Source of the DNA: CAZABG01 sp964460985
GTDB taxonomy: Bacteria > Chlamydiota > Chlamydiia > Chlamydiales > Parachlamydiaceae
Assembly (NCBI GenBank): GCA_964460985.1
Contig: CAYWQX010000001.1
Span: 53,364-117,363, forward strand
DNA length: 64,000 nucleotides
Direction: 5' to 3'
The position numbers and the translations under genes were made by a program. Position 1 is the stretch's first letter, and each line of letters opens with the position of its first letter. Below the pieces are notes generated by a model. It did no database searches and was not told where the DNA came from. It saw only the letters and a program-made list of their open reading frames with translations. Of this stretch, positions 34,996 through 43,424 are shown in pieces.

Positions 34996-35925
34996 ATGAA
35001 TAAGCTAGAACAACTTAAGAAAATGACCGTCGTTGTCATTGACACCGGCGATATTGACTCGATTGCAAAATATAAACCGACCGACGCGACCACGAACCCC
35101 TCCCTCATTTTAGACGCAAGCTCGAAGCCGGAGTATAAACCCCTTATTGATGAGGCCCTTCGTTTTGGCAAAGGGAATAAAGCCCGAACGATGGATAAAT
35201 TGTTTGTGAACTTCGGGGTTGAAATCCTAAAAAAAATTCCTGGCAGGGTGTCAACTGAAGTCGACGCTCATCTATCATTCGATACGGATGCGAGCATCAA
35301 GAAAGCGAAAGAGCTTATTCAACTCTATAAAGAGATGGGCGTTGAAAAAGAGCGCGTACTTATTAAATTAGCTTCTACATGGGAAGGGGCTGAAGCTGCG
35401 AAAGAGCTTGAAAAAGAAGGGATTCATTGCAATATGACCCTTATGTTTTCCCTGGCTCAGGCGATCATTTGCGCCGAAGCTCGTGCAACCCTAATTTCGC
35501 CCTTCGTTGGAAGAATTCTCGACTGGTACAAAAAAAACGACCCCAAACCATTTACTCCCGACCAAGACCCTGGCGTCGTTTCAGTCAAACAAATTTACGA
35601 CTACTACAAACACTTCGGCTATAAAACCCAAATCATGGGAGCGAGCTTTCGCAATAAAGAAGAAATTCTCGAACTTGCCGGCTGTGATCTTCTAACCATT
35701 GCTCCTAAATTCCTCCAAGAACTTTCGGATGAAGAGGGGGATGTTCCTCGCAAGCTAGATCCTAAAAAAGCGGCAGAGGTGCAGTTAGATAAAATCCATT
35801 TAACAGAAGCCTCATTCCGCTGGGAGCTTAATCAAAATCAGATGGCGACGCAGAAGCTTTCAGAAGGGATCTACAAATTTGCAGAAGACTTTGTCAAACT
35901 CGAAAAGCTAGTTTTAAATAAGTAA
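34996..35925 (+). CDS. tal: Transaldolase
   Basis: It transfers the dihydroxyacetone unit between sugar phosphates in the non-oxidative pentose phosphate pathway. At 309 residues it is a TalB-type enzyme. The signature DATTNPSLIL is at residues 30-39, and the Schiff-base lysine is K124 in VLIKLASTWEG, followed by the family block GIHCNMTLMFS. The position in the genome matches C. trachomatis, where tal (CT313) lies beside rpoC; here about 16 kb of other genes intervene. The product erythrose 4-phosphate is the substrate of the DAHP synthase in this window. Confidence 0.97.
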   Translation: MNKLEQLKKMTVVVIDTGDIDSIAKYKPTDATTNPSLILDASSKPEYKPLIDEALRFGKGNKARTMDKLFVNFGVEILKKIPGRVSTEVDAHLSFDTDASIKKAKELIQLYKEMGVEKERVLIKLASTWEGAEAAKELEKEGIHCNMTLMFSLAQAIICAEARATLISPFVGRILDWYKKNDPKPFTPDQDPGVVSVKQIYDYYKHFGYKTQIMGASFRNKEEILELAGCDLLTIAPKFLQELSDEEGDVPRKLDPKKAAEVQLDKIHLTEASFRWELNQNQMATQKLSEGIYKFAEDFVKLEKLVLNK

Positions 35926-35929
35926 AAAC

Positions 35930-35975
35930 AATCACCACAGAGGCAATGAGGACTAGGCGATCACAAAGGTCTCCT
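35930..35975. repeat. Partial degenerate copy of the CACAGAG-type repeat
   Basis: ATCACCACAGAGGCA followed by GATCACAAAGGTCTCCTGTTCCT resembles the left arm of the large inverted repeat at 42854-43171 (TTCACCACAGAGACACAGAGGA ... GATCACAGAGACTTTTCCT order), with small gaps. It lies in the convergent gap after tal. It looks like a decayed half copy. Confidence 0.5.
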
Positions 35976-35983
35976 GTTCCTCT

Positions 35984-36382
35984 TTAGTTTTTCTTACTCA
36001 TAAAGTATAGATGAGCTTTTTCAGCGGCAAAGCCGAAACAGGCCCACAAAGGTGCATAGAATGGATTAATAAATCCATGCACGTGCCCATAATTCGTGTA
36101 TTCCCATGGACATTTGCCTGTAATCTGCTTCGCTACCAGGCCGCCAAAATATTCAAGGGTGAGAAACATGACCGAGTAAGCCACTCCCCTCGCCACACAA
36201 TTTTTATCTTTGATTTTTTGATATAAGGGTTCAAAAACGAGTACCGATCCGAAGCCGTAGAGTGGAAACACCCACAATTGCGTGTGTCCTTGAAGTCTTG
36301 GGATGTCTTTCAGTGCGGTGAAGGTCGTTTCAATAGTAACTGCCATCAGCGTGTAACCGCACGCTCTTTCCAATGTATTCAT
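35984..36382 (-). CDS. Small membrane protein, probable PF06541 (CmpB-type putative permease) family
   Basis: This 132-residue protein has four hydrophobic segments. The pattern YGFGSVLVFEPLY, then LEYFGGLV near residue 80, CPWEYTNY and an NPFYAPLWACFGF end matches the layout of the 'putative ABC-transporter type IV' membrane family (E..G, W.Y, then a final helix). The assignment is by eye. The family's true function is not established. The start is the ATG at 36382; a TTG at 36418 is unlikely. It is divergent from the gene at 36456. Confidence 0.55.
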   Translation of the reverse strand: MNTLERACGYTLMAVTIETTFTALKDIPRLQGHTQLWVFPLYGFGSVLVFEPLYQKIKDKNCVARGVAYSVMFLTLEYFGGLVAKQITGKCPWEYTNYGHVHGFINPFYAPLWACFGFAAEKAHLYFMSKKN

Positions 36383-36455
36383 GGATGTTCTTCTAATAAA
36401 AGTGTAGAAATTAAGCAAATAATGTTGCTTAATCCTTCAGTAAAAGGAGATATCT

Positions 36456-37211
36456 ATGGCAGCTATTTCAGCAAATCCTCCCGGATTTTGGTCCCAGCAT
36501 TTTTGCAGTATTATCGAAGGAGAAGTTCCTTATGATTTTAACCAATTCCAAGGCTATGCAAGATCGATTATTCAATATCGTCTCAATGGCAATCCTCTTA
36601 AAGAGTCGCTTGATCTAGATAAGCTGGCTCGTAAAATTCATGATGTCTATACCCAGTATAAAAATGAGAAGAGCCTCTCTAAGAGAGCTCAAATGTTAAA
36701 AGAGCCTTGCTTCGAAGTTTTAACGGGGGCGCAAATTGATTATCCTCAAAAATCAAAAAACTATCTTCTCCAAAGAATTATTCCTGCAGCCTTTAAAGCG
36801 ATTCATAAAGACTCGCTCCTTCAATCAGAGACCGTCTTAAACTATTTACATCATTTTTATATAGCTTCTGTGAAGCCGGAAACGATTGCGTTTGATGTAG
36901 AGGCGTTATCTGATTTACCGGAAGAAGAAGTCGATAAAATGATCCAAACCAGATCAAATATCGGAGTTTCTTGGTATCCCCTGGTTCAAAAAAGGGAAGT
37001 TAAAAAAGAGGATGTTCAAAATTTGGTGGATTGCCTTGAAAAATATTTAGAAAACCCAGGCTTTCAAGTAACGCCTAAATCAACTACTTTTCAAGTGGTC
37101 TACAACGAATATCTTGAATACATAAAAATGTTTCCTGAAAACAAAAGGTCTATAGCTCTTCAGGGAGTTATCAGCACCATTAAAAGCTTTATTCTTAAAA
37201 ATAACTTCTAA
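36456..37211 (+). CDS. Hypothetical protein
   Basis: This 251-residue, mostly helical protein is not recognised. It has no signal peptide or membrane segment. The ATG at 36456 is preceded by a strong AAAAGGAGA. The opening (MAAISANPPGFWSQHF) and the charge-rich helices are reminiscent of small cytosolic or secreted chlamydial proteins, which is a weak impression only. Its stop overlaps by four bases the stop end of the convergent methyltransferase gene. Confidence 0.6.
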   Translation: MAAISANPPGFWSQHFCSIIEGEVPYDFNQFQGYARSIIQYRLNGNPLKESLDLDKLARKIHDVYTQYKNEKSLSKRAQMLKEPCFEVLTGAQIDYPQKSKNYLLQRIIPAAFKAIHKDSLLQSETVLNYLHHFYIASVKPETIAFDVEALSDLPEEEVDKMIQTRSNIGVSWYPLVQKREVKKEDVQNLVDCLEKYLENPGFQVTPKSTTFQVVYNEYLEYIKMFPENKRSIALQGVISTIKSFILKNNF

Positions 37212-37957
37212 TACTTTTTTTGGGCAACCAGGCAAACCGCATCGTATTTCCTCGCGATGCGGTCCCACTTTAATTTTTCAGATAAGACCGGTTTTACAAT
37301 CTCTTCTAAGATCTGTTTTTGCTTATTTTCCGGTATCGCTGCAAAAAAGCTCGTCGATTGAATATAGTCGATCGCTTCCGGAAGAGAGTAAAGATCTTCA
37401 CCCTCGAAATATTTAGGAGGTATGACCTCTAAACCTTGCTTGGTCAAAAGTTCTACCGATTTATCTAAAGGGGTAATTTCAGGAAAATATATATCAAACG
37501 CTTTTGTAATTTTTTCCTGGATCTCTTCCTTCAGAGGGGTTCTATCTTTTTTGTTAACAATAAAAAGGACACCTAACTTTTTTAAAACCCTTTTTATCTC
37601 GTAAACCGATTCAGGGTTTGAAAACCAATGAAAAGAGGAAAAACAGGTTACAGCCTTTATGGAATTTGATTTAAGGGGAAGTTTATCGCTCATAGCTTGG
37701 AAATAAAGAATATGCTTGTACTGGCGATGCTCACGCGCCTCTTCAAGCATTTTTTCATCTTTATCTATTCCTTGAAGATCCTCGAAGCCATGCCGAGCTA
37801 GCTGTCTTGTAGAAATACCTGTTCCGCAGCCAAGATCTAAAATAGGCTCTTTTTCTTGCACAAATGTTTTCAAATAATAGAAAACCGTGTCAGGATATTC
37901 TCTTCGTCCGAGCACATAGTGTTCGGACTGGCTACCAAAATCGGCAAACTCAGGCAT
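37208..37957 (-). CDS. SAM-dependent methyltransferase (class I, type 11)
   Basis: This 249-residue protein has a standard class I methyltransferase fold. Motif I is ILDLGCGTGIST near residues 35-46, followed by the acidic end of strand 2 in LQGIDKDEKML and motif IV-like AVTCFSSFHWF near 105. The substrate is unknown. The ATG at 37957 is chosen; upstream in-frame sequence would run into the divergent AAA gene and begins with TTG. It shares a 32-base divergent promoter gap with the NSF-like ATPase gene. Confidence 0.85.
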   Translation of the reverse strand: MPEFADFGSQSEHYVLGRREYPDTVFYYLKTFVQEKEPILDLGCGTGISTRQLARHGFEDLQGIDKDEKMLEEAREHRQYKHILYFQAMSDKLPLKSNSIKAVTCFSSFHWFSNPESVYEIKRVLKKLGVLFIVNKKDRTPLKEEIQEKITKAFDIYFPEITPLDKSVELLTKQGLEVIPPKYFEGEDLYSLPEAIDYIQSTSFFAAIPENKQKQILEEIVKPVLSEKLKWDRIARKYDAVCLVAQKKY

Positions 37958-37989
37958 ATAAGAACCTATATTCAAATAAATGGAAAAAA

Positions 37990-40311
37990 ATGCAACCTCC
38001 TTCAAGAAGAAGAACCTTTAGCGATATCGAAAATCCTTCGATCGGTCAACCTTCCTTAGCCATCTGCAAGTTCACTGTTAATGAAGATGATTCAAGAAGG
38101 TTTAGCGGCCATCTTTATGTATCTGAAGACCTATTAAAAACCCCTTACGCCATGATCGGATCGTTTCCTTTCAAGTTAGCTTTAGATGGCACTTCCAATA
38201 AGAGTGAAATCAATTTCACCATGAATCAGTTTTATCTGATAAGAGATGATTTTCAAACCGATTTCCATACGGTCGGATTAACCCATAAATTGAGTCTGCC
38301 TCGCATTCTTTCCTGCAAGCTTGGGATTTCCTTTTCAAGGGACTATAAATTTAGCGAACTTTCTTGCCTCTTATTGTTAGAGGAGATAAAAAAAGCGCTG
38401 CCCTATCCTTTACCGATAGGTTTTAGACAAAGTGTTGAGTTAAAGATCGGAAGCTATTGCTTCGTGATCACATGTAATGAACTTCAAGTTGAAGGGGATG
38501 AGCGCTATGGGCTCATTACGGAAGAAACTAAGCTAGATTTTTCACTTCATGAGAGCGATAAATCTTTACTTCTTTGCGACCGGGTTGAAAAATCCCGATC
38601 GACCAAATTCAATGTCCGTGTTGTATTAGAGACCCTTCATGATCCCTATTTAATAGCTCCTGTAATCGTCAAAATTTCCGATCTTCAAAAGGGTTTTTTC
38701 ACCCTTTTTCAAGACAATATCGTTCAAAAGGGTTTGAGCAAATCTCACACCATAGAAAACTTGTTTACCGTTTCTTTCAATATCGCATCTATCGAATCCC
38801 CTTATTGTTTAGAAGGTTCTAAAAGGAGATTCAATACGGCTTTTGAAATCAATCGCGAAAGTTGCATTCAATTTAGCGGCTTTAGCTCCTACATTATTAT
38901 TGTCGATGATCAGGTGTATGAAGCAACCCGCATCTTTTTTGAAGTCGTAGCGTTTAATCCCTCCCATGACCATGCAAGGCCGGCAATTTCACTTATAGAA
39001 ATGAAAAATGCTTTAAAGGAAAGAGGGCCCTTTGTAGTAGGTCAAAAACTTTTTGTCCGTTTAAAAGAGGGAGGGGCTACCTTCCTTGTTAAAAATATTG
39101 CTGAAAAAATATTAAAAACTGTCGAAAAGCCCGATCTAAAAAAATGGTATGATGTCCCATCTAGAAACGATTTTGAATTCTCAAAAAGTTATCCTGTTCA
39201 GGCTACATTCATCGACCATGAGGAGCTTCATCCTTTAAAAAGTATGGAAATTCATGTAAGCCGGCCTGTTACGATAGAGGAAAAGTCAGAGATTATCCAA
39301 TTTATCCGTGAAAATCGAAGAGATTGTTTAAGAGAGGATGATGAGCTCACACTCGTATTGAAGAATAAATCAGAGATTCAAGTGACCCTTCACCAATTTC
39401 AATTCGATATGAAACCCACCACTTCATTTTTGGGGAAATTAGTAAACACTACCGACATCCAACTAAAGTATGAACTTGCTCCTGAAAAGCCTGTAGAAAA
39501 AACAACGGAAGAGATTTTTCGAGAAAAAGAGGTGGTTGGCCTATCTAAAGAAAACATGGATTTCTTCAAAAATCTGGTAGCCATTATGGGCCCTCATAAA
39601 GAAAAAGCTAAAGCATTAAAGCTCACCCATGAAAAGGGGATCCTTTTTCAAGGGCCTCCTGGCACTGGGAAAACATCTACTGCAGAAGCTCTTGCCGCCT
39701 GTTTGGGCATACAGCCTTCGCATATAGTTAAAATAAAATCGAGCGATATCATTTCAAAATGGATGGGAGAAGCTTCAAAGAAAATAGCCGCTTTATTTGA
39801 TCCGGCGAGAACGGCTCAAGTGATTGAAGGGGAAAATGCCCCTTATCGAATGATCATTTTTGATGAGTTAGACTCTCTCACTTTTGCAAGGGATAGTTCC
39901 GAGTCTACCAATCATATTGCGACGGTCAATGCTCTACTCGGTGAAATGGATCGTTTGCGTTATCTAAACTTAATCGTTATTGGCACGACCAACAAAAAAG
40001 ATTTCATCGATAGCGCTTTTTTAAGGCCCGGAAGATTTGGAACCATCCTTCATTTTGATCTTCCGCGAACGGAAGAAAGAAAAGAGATCTTGTCTTTCTA
40101 TCTCAATGATATTAAAGATTTTCTAGATTCAGACGTGAAGATAGAGGAGCTTGCAGAGGCTACTTTAAAGATGTCCGGAGCTGTCATTAAAGATATTGTT
40201 AATCAGCAAAAAATCAAACTTTTAAAAAAAGATAAGGTAAATCGAGCCGATTTTATGGAATCTATTAAAATGCATACCGAAGATAATCCCAGACTCTCTT
40301 ATTTTATTTAA
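37990..40311 (+). CDS. NSF/Cdc48-like AAA ATPase with novel N-terminal repeats
   Basis: This 773-residue protein has one C-terminal AAA module. Walker A is GPPGTGKT at residues 555-562, Walker B IIFDELDS at 622-629, sensor 1 GTTNKKD near 662-668, and arginine residues R679 and R682 in LRPGRF. The stretch from SDIISKWMGEA through FDELDSL to FLRPGRF follows eukaryotic NSF D1 closely, including an extra loop (VIEGENAPYR) before Walker B. The second AAA domain of NSF is missing. The first 530 residues are beta-rich and show about three loosely repeated modules, each ending with a helix and a V.Q.L.(V/L).LK-like strand pair (near 128-165, 334-360 and 435-465). No family is recognised there. Start: ATG at 37990, weak ribosome binding site. 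Confidence 0.8.
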   Translation: MQPPSRRRTFSDIENPSIGQPSLAICKFTVNEDDSRRFSGHLYVSEDLLKTPYAMIGSFPFKLALDGTSNKSEINFTMNQFYLIRDDFQTDFHTVGLTHKLSLPRILSCKLGISFSRDYKFSELSCLLLLEEIKKALPYPLPIGFRQSVELKIGSYCFVITCNELQVEGDERYGLITEETKLDFSLHESDKSLLLCDRVEKSRSTKFNVRVVLETLHDPYLIAPVIVKISDLQKGFFTLFQDNIVQKGLSKSHTIENLFTVSFNIASIESPYCLEGSKRRFNTAFEINRESCIQFSGFSSYIIIVDDQVYEATRIFFEVVAFNPSHDHARPAISLIEMKNALKERGPFVVGQKLFVRLKEGGATFLVKNIAEKILKTVEKPDLKKWYDVPSRNDFEFSKSYPVQATFIDHEELHPLKSMEIHVSRPVTIEEKSEIIQFIRENRRDCLREDDELTLVLKNKSEIQVTLHQFQFDMKPTTSFLGKLVNTTDIQLKYELAPEKPVEKTTEEIFREKEVVGLSKENMDFFKNLVAIMGPHKEKAKALKLTHEKGILFQGPPGTGKTSTAEALAACLGIQPSHIVKIKSSDIISKWMGEASKKIAALFDPARTAQVIEGENAPYRMIIFDELDSLTFARDSSESTNHIATVNALLGEMDRLRYLNLIVIGTTNKKDFIDSAFLRPGRFGTILHFDLPRTEERKEILSFYLNDIKDFLDSDVKIEELAEATLKMSGAVIKDIVNQQKIKLLKKDKVNRADFMESIKMHTEDNPRLSYFI

Positions 40312-41536
40312 CAAACTTGCCTTGGCGGAGAAGGGGTGTCACTTTTCCGTCATAGCCTATTCCATCCACATTGGTGTTTTCATCCGAGATCATCACATCC
40401 AAATGGCAGCTTGAAACATTGCATCCAATGGCATCTTTTTCCTCGGGAGTCATTTTGTTTCCATCCTTAATACAAAAAAGATAAGCGAAACCCACAGCGA
40501 TATGGCATGCGGCGTTTTCGTCATAAAGGATTTCCTGAAACACGGTGCCGCTTTGAAAGATCGGAGAGTCTGTCCCGACTAATGCTACCTCTCCCAGTCT
40601 TTTGGCTCCGGGATCAGAGGAAATATACTCTTTAAAAGAGGCCTCTCCTTGATCGGCTTTTACATCGACGATTTCACCGGCTTTAAAAACGAGCTTTAGT
40701 CCTTCGACGAGCTTTCCATTGACAAAGACTGGCCTTGTAATTCTGGCAAAACCTTCTGTTGCATGATAATCGGGTGTGGTAAAACACTCTTCAGTTGGAA
40801 TATTAGGTTCAAATAATACTCCTCGGCTAGATAGATCCCCGCCCCCTCTAAAGGTTGCATTCGGACTTAAACCTACTTTGAGATCGGTTCCTGGACCCGT
40901 GAAATGCAGTGTTTTCAGCTTAAGGTTATCCAGTTTCTTCGCGCGATCTTTCAGCTTTTGGTTATGATTTTTCCAGATCTCTAAATAATTTTCTTGATCG
41001 ACATGGCAGATTTTAAAAATCTCCATCCATAACCTTTCGAGCGCTTCTTTCGTATCAAGATCGGGAAAAAGCTTTTTCGCCCACCCCTCGGTTGCATGGG
41101 CTGCCACTGTCCAAGCGACCTTGGAATGACCGACACCCTCTTCGTAGTATCTCTTAATCGCTTTTCTAAAACCGAGCTGAAGATGATTTACCTTCTTAGG
41201 ATCAAGATGGGCTAGAACATCGGGATCTTCCGATCCGATAAATCGAAGGGAGGCTCCCTGTTCGTCTATTAATTCGTGATATCTTTCGATAATATTTTTG
41301 GGAACAAATCCGATATATTCAGGATTCGACGATTCAATTCTCTCTCTTACAAGTTCTACCGGCTGCATATCAAGCTGAACATATTTCGCCCCCCTTCGGT
41401 AAGCGATTTTAGCCATCCGAAGCATAAGGTCTTGATGAAGAGGCTCGCCAGCGAGCACCACCATTTGACCGGGCTGTACATTAAGGGCATAAGAGACAAG
41501 GAGATCAGCGTATCGATCTAAATATTCGTTAAACAT
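40304..41536 (-). CDS. Aminopeptidase, M29 family (AmpS/thermophilic type)
   Basis: This 410-residue cytoplasmic metallopeptidase removes N-terminal residues from peptides. The family layout is clear: the N-terminal block GQMVVLAGEPLHQDL, then the metal-site blocks EECFTTPD near residue 260, GEVALVG near 325, YDENAACHIAVG near 348 and SCHLDVMI near 391. The start is the ATG at 41536. An upstream TTG would overlap the divergent MFS gene. No good ribosome binding site is visible. Its stop overlaps the stop of the AAA gene by eight bases in a convergent arrangement. Confidence 0.93.
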   Translation of the reverse strand: MFNEYLDRYADLLVSYALNVQPGQMVVLAGEPLHQDLMLRMAKIAYRRGAKYVQLDMQPVELVRERIESSNPEYIGFVPKNIIERYHELIDEQGASLRFIGSEDPDVLAHLDPKKVNHLQLGFRKAIKRYYEEGVGHSKVAWTVAAHATEGWAKKLFPDLDTKEALERLWMEIFKICHVDQENYLEIWKNHNQKLKDRAKKLDNLKLKTLHFTGPGTDLKVGLSPNATFRGGGDLSSRGVLFEPNIPTEECFTTPDYHATEGFARITRPVFVNGKLVEGLKLVFKAGEIVDVKADQGEASFKEYISSDPGAKRLGEVALVGTDSPIFQSGTVFQEILYDENAACHIAVGFAYLFCIKDGNKMTPEEKDAIGCNVSSCHLDVMISDENTNVDGIGYDGKVTPLLRQGKFVK

Positions 41537-41575
41537 AGATGTAAAAATTAGCAGAAATAGACTATTAAGAAAACC

Positions 41576-42850
41576 ATGATGTCGGAAACGGTTCCCCAAG
41601 TAAAAAAGAAAGCTCTTATTTCTTGGAGCTTCTATGACTGGGCCAACAGCTCTTTCTCAGCTATTATAGAAACTTTCGTTCTTCCGGCATATTTCGTGAA
41701 AGCGGTGGTGGGCAATGAAGAGCTCGGATCTGAAATGTGGGGATTTGCCTTAAGCCTCACCGGTTTTATCATCGCTATCGGCGGTCCCATTTTAGGCGCG
41801 ATCGCAGACCAAGCGGGCCACCGTAAACGCTGGCTTATCTCCTTTACATGGGTTACCATCCTCGCCTGTGCTTTTATGTGGTTTATCACTCCCAATATGA
41901 GCTCTGCCATCTTAGCCCTTGTCCTCTTCTCGCTCGCCACGATGGGATCTGAATTTGCCTACGTTTTTTATAATGCCATGCTCCCGGATCTTGCCCCTCC
42001 CAACCAAATCGGCAAATGGTCAGGCTATGGCTGGGCGCTTGGTTATGTGGGAGGAATGCTCTCTCTCGTAGTCGCTCTCTTTATCTTTATCGATCCTAAT
42101 CTCTCACCCATTCCCTTTGACCGGACCGATCATGAAGATGTAAGAGCTTCGCTTGTTCTTGTCGCTATATGGTATGCTATTTTTTCTCTCCCCATTTTCC
42201 TCTTCACCCCTTCTACACCGAAAAGGCTCCCCGTTCGTAAAGCCATCCATTCAGGTCTCGTTCAACTTAAAAATTCATTCCTGGACCTTAAAAGATACGG
42301 CTCCCTCTTCCGTTTCTTTATCGCAAGAATGTTTTTCGTCGATGGCCTCCTCACCCTCTTCGCTTTCGGGGGCATCTACGCTGCGACACAGTTTCAGATG
42401 TCGGAAGAAAAAATCCTCATCTTCGGAATCGTCTTAAATGTGACTGCCGGTATCGGCGCTGCCCTCTTTGCCCTCATCGACGATCGCCTCGGCTCTCGCC
42501 TTGTGATGATGGTCTCCCTTGTCTCCCTCATTATTCTCGCCTCTTTTACCCTCTTCGCCCAAACCGAGCAGCAGTTCTGGATCGCCGGGATGCTGGTGGG
42601 TATGTTCGTAGGACCGGTACAAGCCTCTTCCCGCTCCTACCTTGCGAAAGTAGCTCCTCCTGAGCTCATGAACCAAATGTTCGGCTTCTTCTCCCTTTCA
42701 GGAAAAGCGACCTCCTTCCTTGGCCCCCTCGTCGTCTCCACCACCGTCGCCCTTACCGGTTCATTGGTCCTTGGTATGAGTACGATCGTCCTCTTCTTCG
42801 CGATCGGTTTGTTGCTGCTACTAACGGTTAAGGAAGCCAAAGTAGTTTAG
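41576..42850 (+). CDS. MFS transporter of the UMF1/ATG22 family
   Basis: This 424-residue inner-membrane transporter has about 12 transmembrane segments. The N-terminus SWSFYDWANSSFSAII is the family signature (W..YDWANS.F), and the loop GAIADQAGHRKRW is the MFS motif-A equivalent. Prokaryotic UMF1 members are of undefined substrate; the eukaryotic relatives export amino acids from vacuoles. A second ATG lies one codon after the first. Its stop is followed at once by the 318-bp inverted repeat. Confidence 0.88.
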   Translation: MMSETVPQVKKKALISWSFYDWANSSFSAIIETFVLPAYFVKAVVGNEELGSEMWGFALSLTGFIIAIGGPILGAIADQAGHRKRWLISFTWVTILACAFMWFITPNMSSAILALVLFSLATMGSEFAYVFYNAMLPDLAPPNQIGKWSGYGWALGYVGGMLSLVVALFIFIDPNLSPIPFDRTDHEDVRASLVLVAIWYAIFSLPIFLFTPSTPKRLPVRKAIHSGLVQLKNSFLDLKRYGSLFRFFIARMFFVDGLLTLFAFGGIYAATQFQMSEEKILIFGIVLNVTAGIGAALFALIDDRLGSRLVMMVSLVSLIILASFTLFAQTEQQFWIAGMLVGMFVGPVQASSRSYLAKVAPPELMNQMFGFFSLSGKATSFLGPLVVSTTVALTGSLVLGMSTIVLFFAIGLLLLLTVKEAKVV

Positions 42851-42853
42851 AAG

Positions 42854-43171
42854 GTTCACCACAGAGACACAGAGGAAAAATGAGATCACAGAGACTTTTC
42901 CTATTCTCATAATAGTTTTTCTCTAAAGCTGCAATTTTACACAAAGGCACAAAGATACAAAGATACAAAGATTTATATAATTAAACTTTTTATTTTATCT
43001 TTTAAATTAACAAAATAAAAAGAACCGACTCTTTGTATCTTTGTTCCTTTGTGCCTTTGTGTAAAATTGCAGCTTTTGAGGGTAAACGTATAAAGAAGAA
43101 GAAAAGTCTCTGTGATCTCATTTTTCCTCTGTGACTCTGTGGTTAACTCTGTGGTTGACTCTGTGGTGAAC
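42854..43171. repeat. 318-bp nested inverted repeat between convergent genes
   Basis: The two ends are near-perfect complements: GTTCACCACAGAG at 42854-42866 against CTCTGTGGTGAAC at 43159-43171. The outer arms contain the 40-base unit CACAGAG...AATGAGATCACAGAGACTTTT, and the inner arms AAGCTGCAATTTTACACAAAGGCACAAAG followed by ACAAAGA iterations. An AT-rich centre (about 42970-43020) would form the loop. The element fills the whole gap between the MFS gene and atpC. It could act as a bidirectional terminator or be a MITE/REP-like mobile palindrome. No flanking target duplication is evident. Confidence 0.85.
43134..43171. repeat. Short tandem repeat of a 12-base CTCTGTGGTT unit
   Basis: Three consecutive variants of ACTCTGTGGTT(A/G) occur at the right end of the inverted repeat. 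The left arm has only one, so the right arm appears to have expanded by slippage. Confidence 0.75.
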
Positions 43172-43175
43172 TCTA

Positions 43176-43424
43176 TTACTTCACAGCGTCGGCGAGCAAC
43201 CGCACTTCATTCTTGAACACTTCGACCACGCCCCCTGTCACCGTCCATTCGTGTTTTTGGGAGTTAGCGTCTGTGGTGGAGACTTTACCTTCCCGAAGGA
43301 GCGAGAGGAGCGGGACATGGTTTTTTAAAACTTCGAAATACCCCTCCTTACCGGGTATTTTCGTTGAGGTGACTTCGCCGTCAAAAACAATTTTTTCGGG
43401 GGTAAGGATGCGAAGGCGGTACAT
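43176..43424 (-). CDS. atpC: F-type ATP synthase epsilon subunit, short form
   Basis: Only 82 residues long, it consists of the N-terminal beta-sandwich domain (MYRLRILTPEKIVFDGEV... to NEVRLLADAVK) and lacks the C-terminal helical hairpin that in many bacteria inhibits ATP hydrolysis (normal length 130-140). The stop is followed directly by the inverted repeat, so the loss of the C-terminal domain may be ancestral or linked to insertion. The ATG shares one base with the stop of atpD. The subunit couples the rotor to the c ring. Confidence 0.9.
   Translation of the reverse strand: MYRLRILTPEKIVFDGEVTSTKIPGKEGYFEVLKNHVPLLSLLREGKVSTTDANSQKHEWTVTGGVVEVFKNEVRLLADAVK

Noticed and set aside
35984..36382. 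A complete ABC transporter at this locus
   Set aside because: Only a single small membrane protein is present, with no ATPase gene next to it; the family name is only historical.
37864..37989. N-terminal extension of the NSF-like gene
   Set aside because: It overlaps the start of the divergent methyltransferase gene and is low-complexity and basic; the ATG at 37990 fits better.
42854..43171. CRISPR array or attachment site in the repeat region
   Set aside because: Repeats are inverted and nested, not direct with unique spacers; there is no cas or integrase gene nearby.
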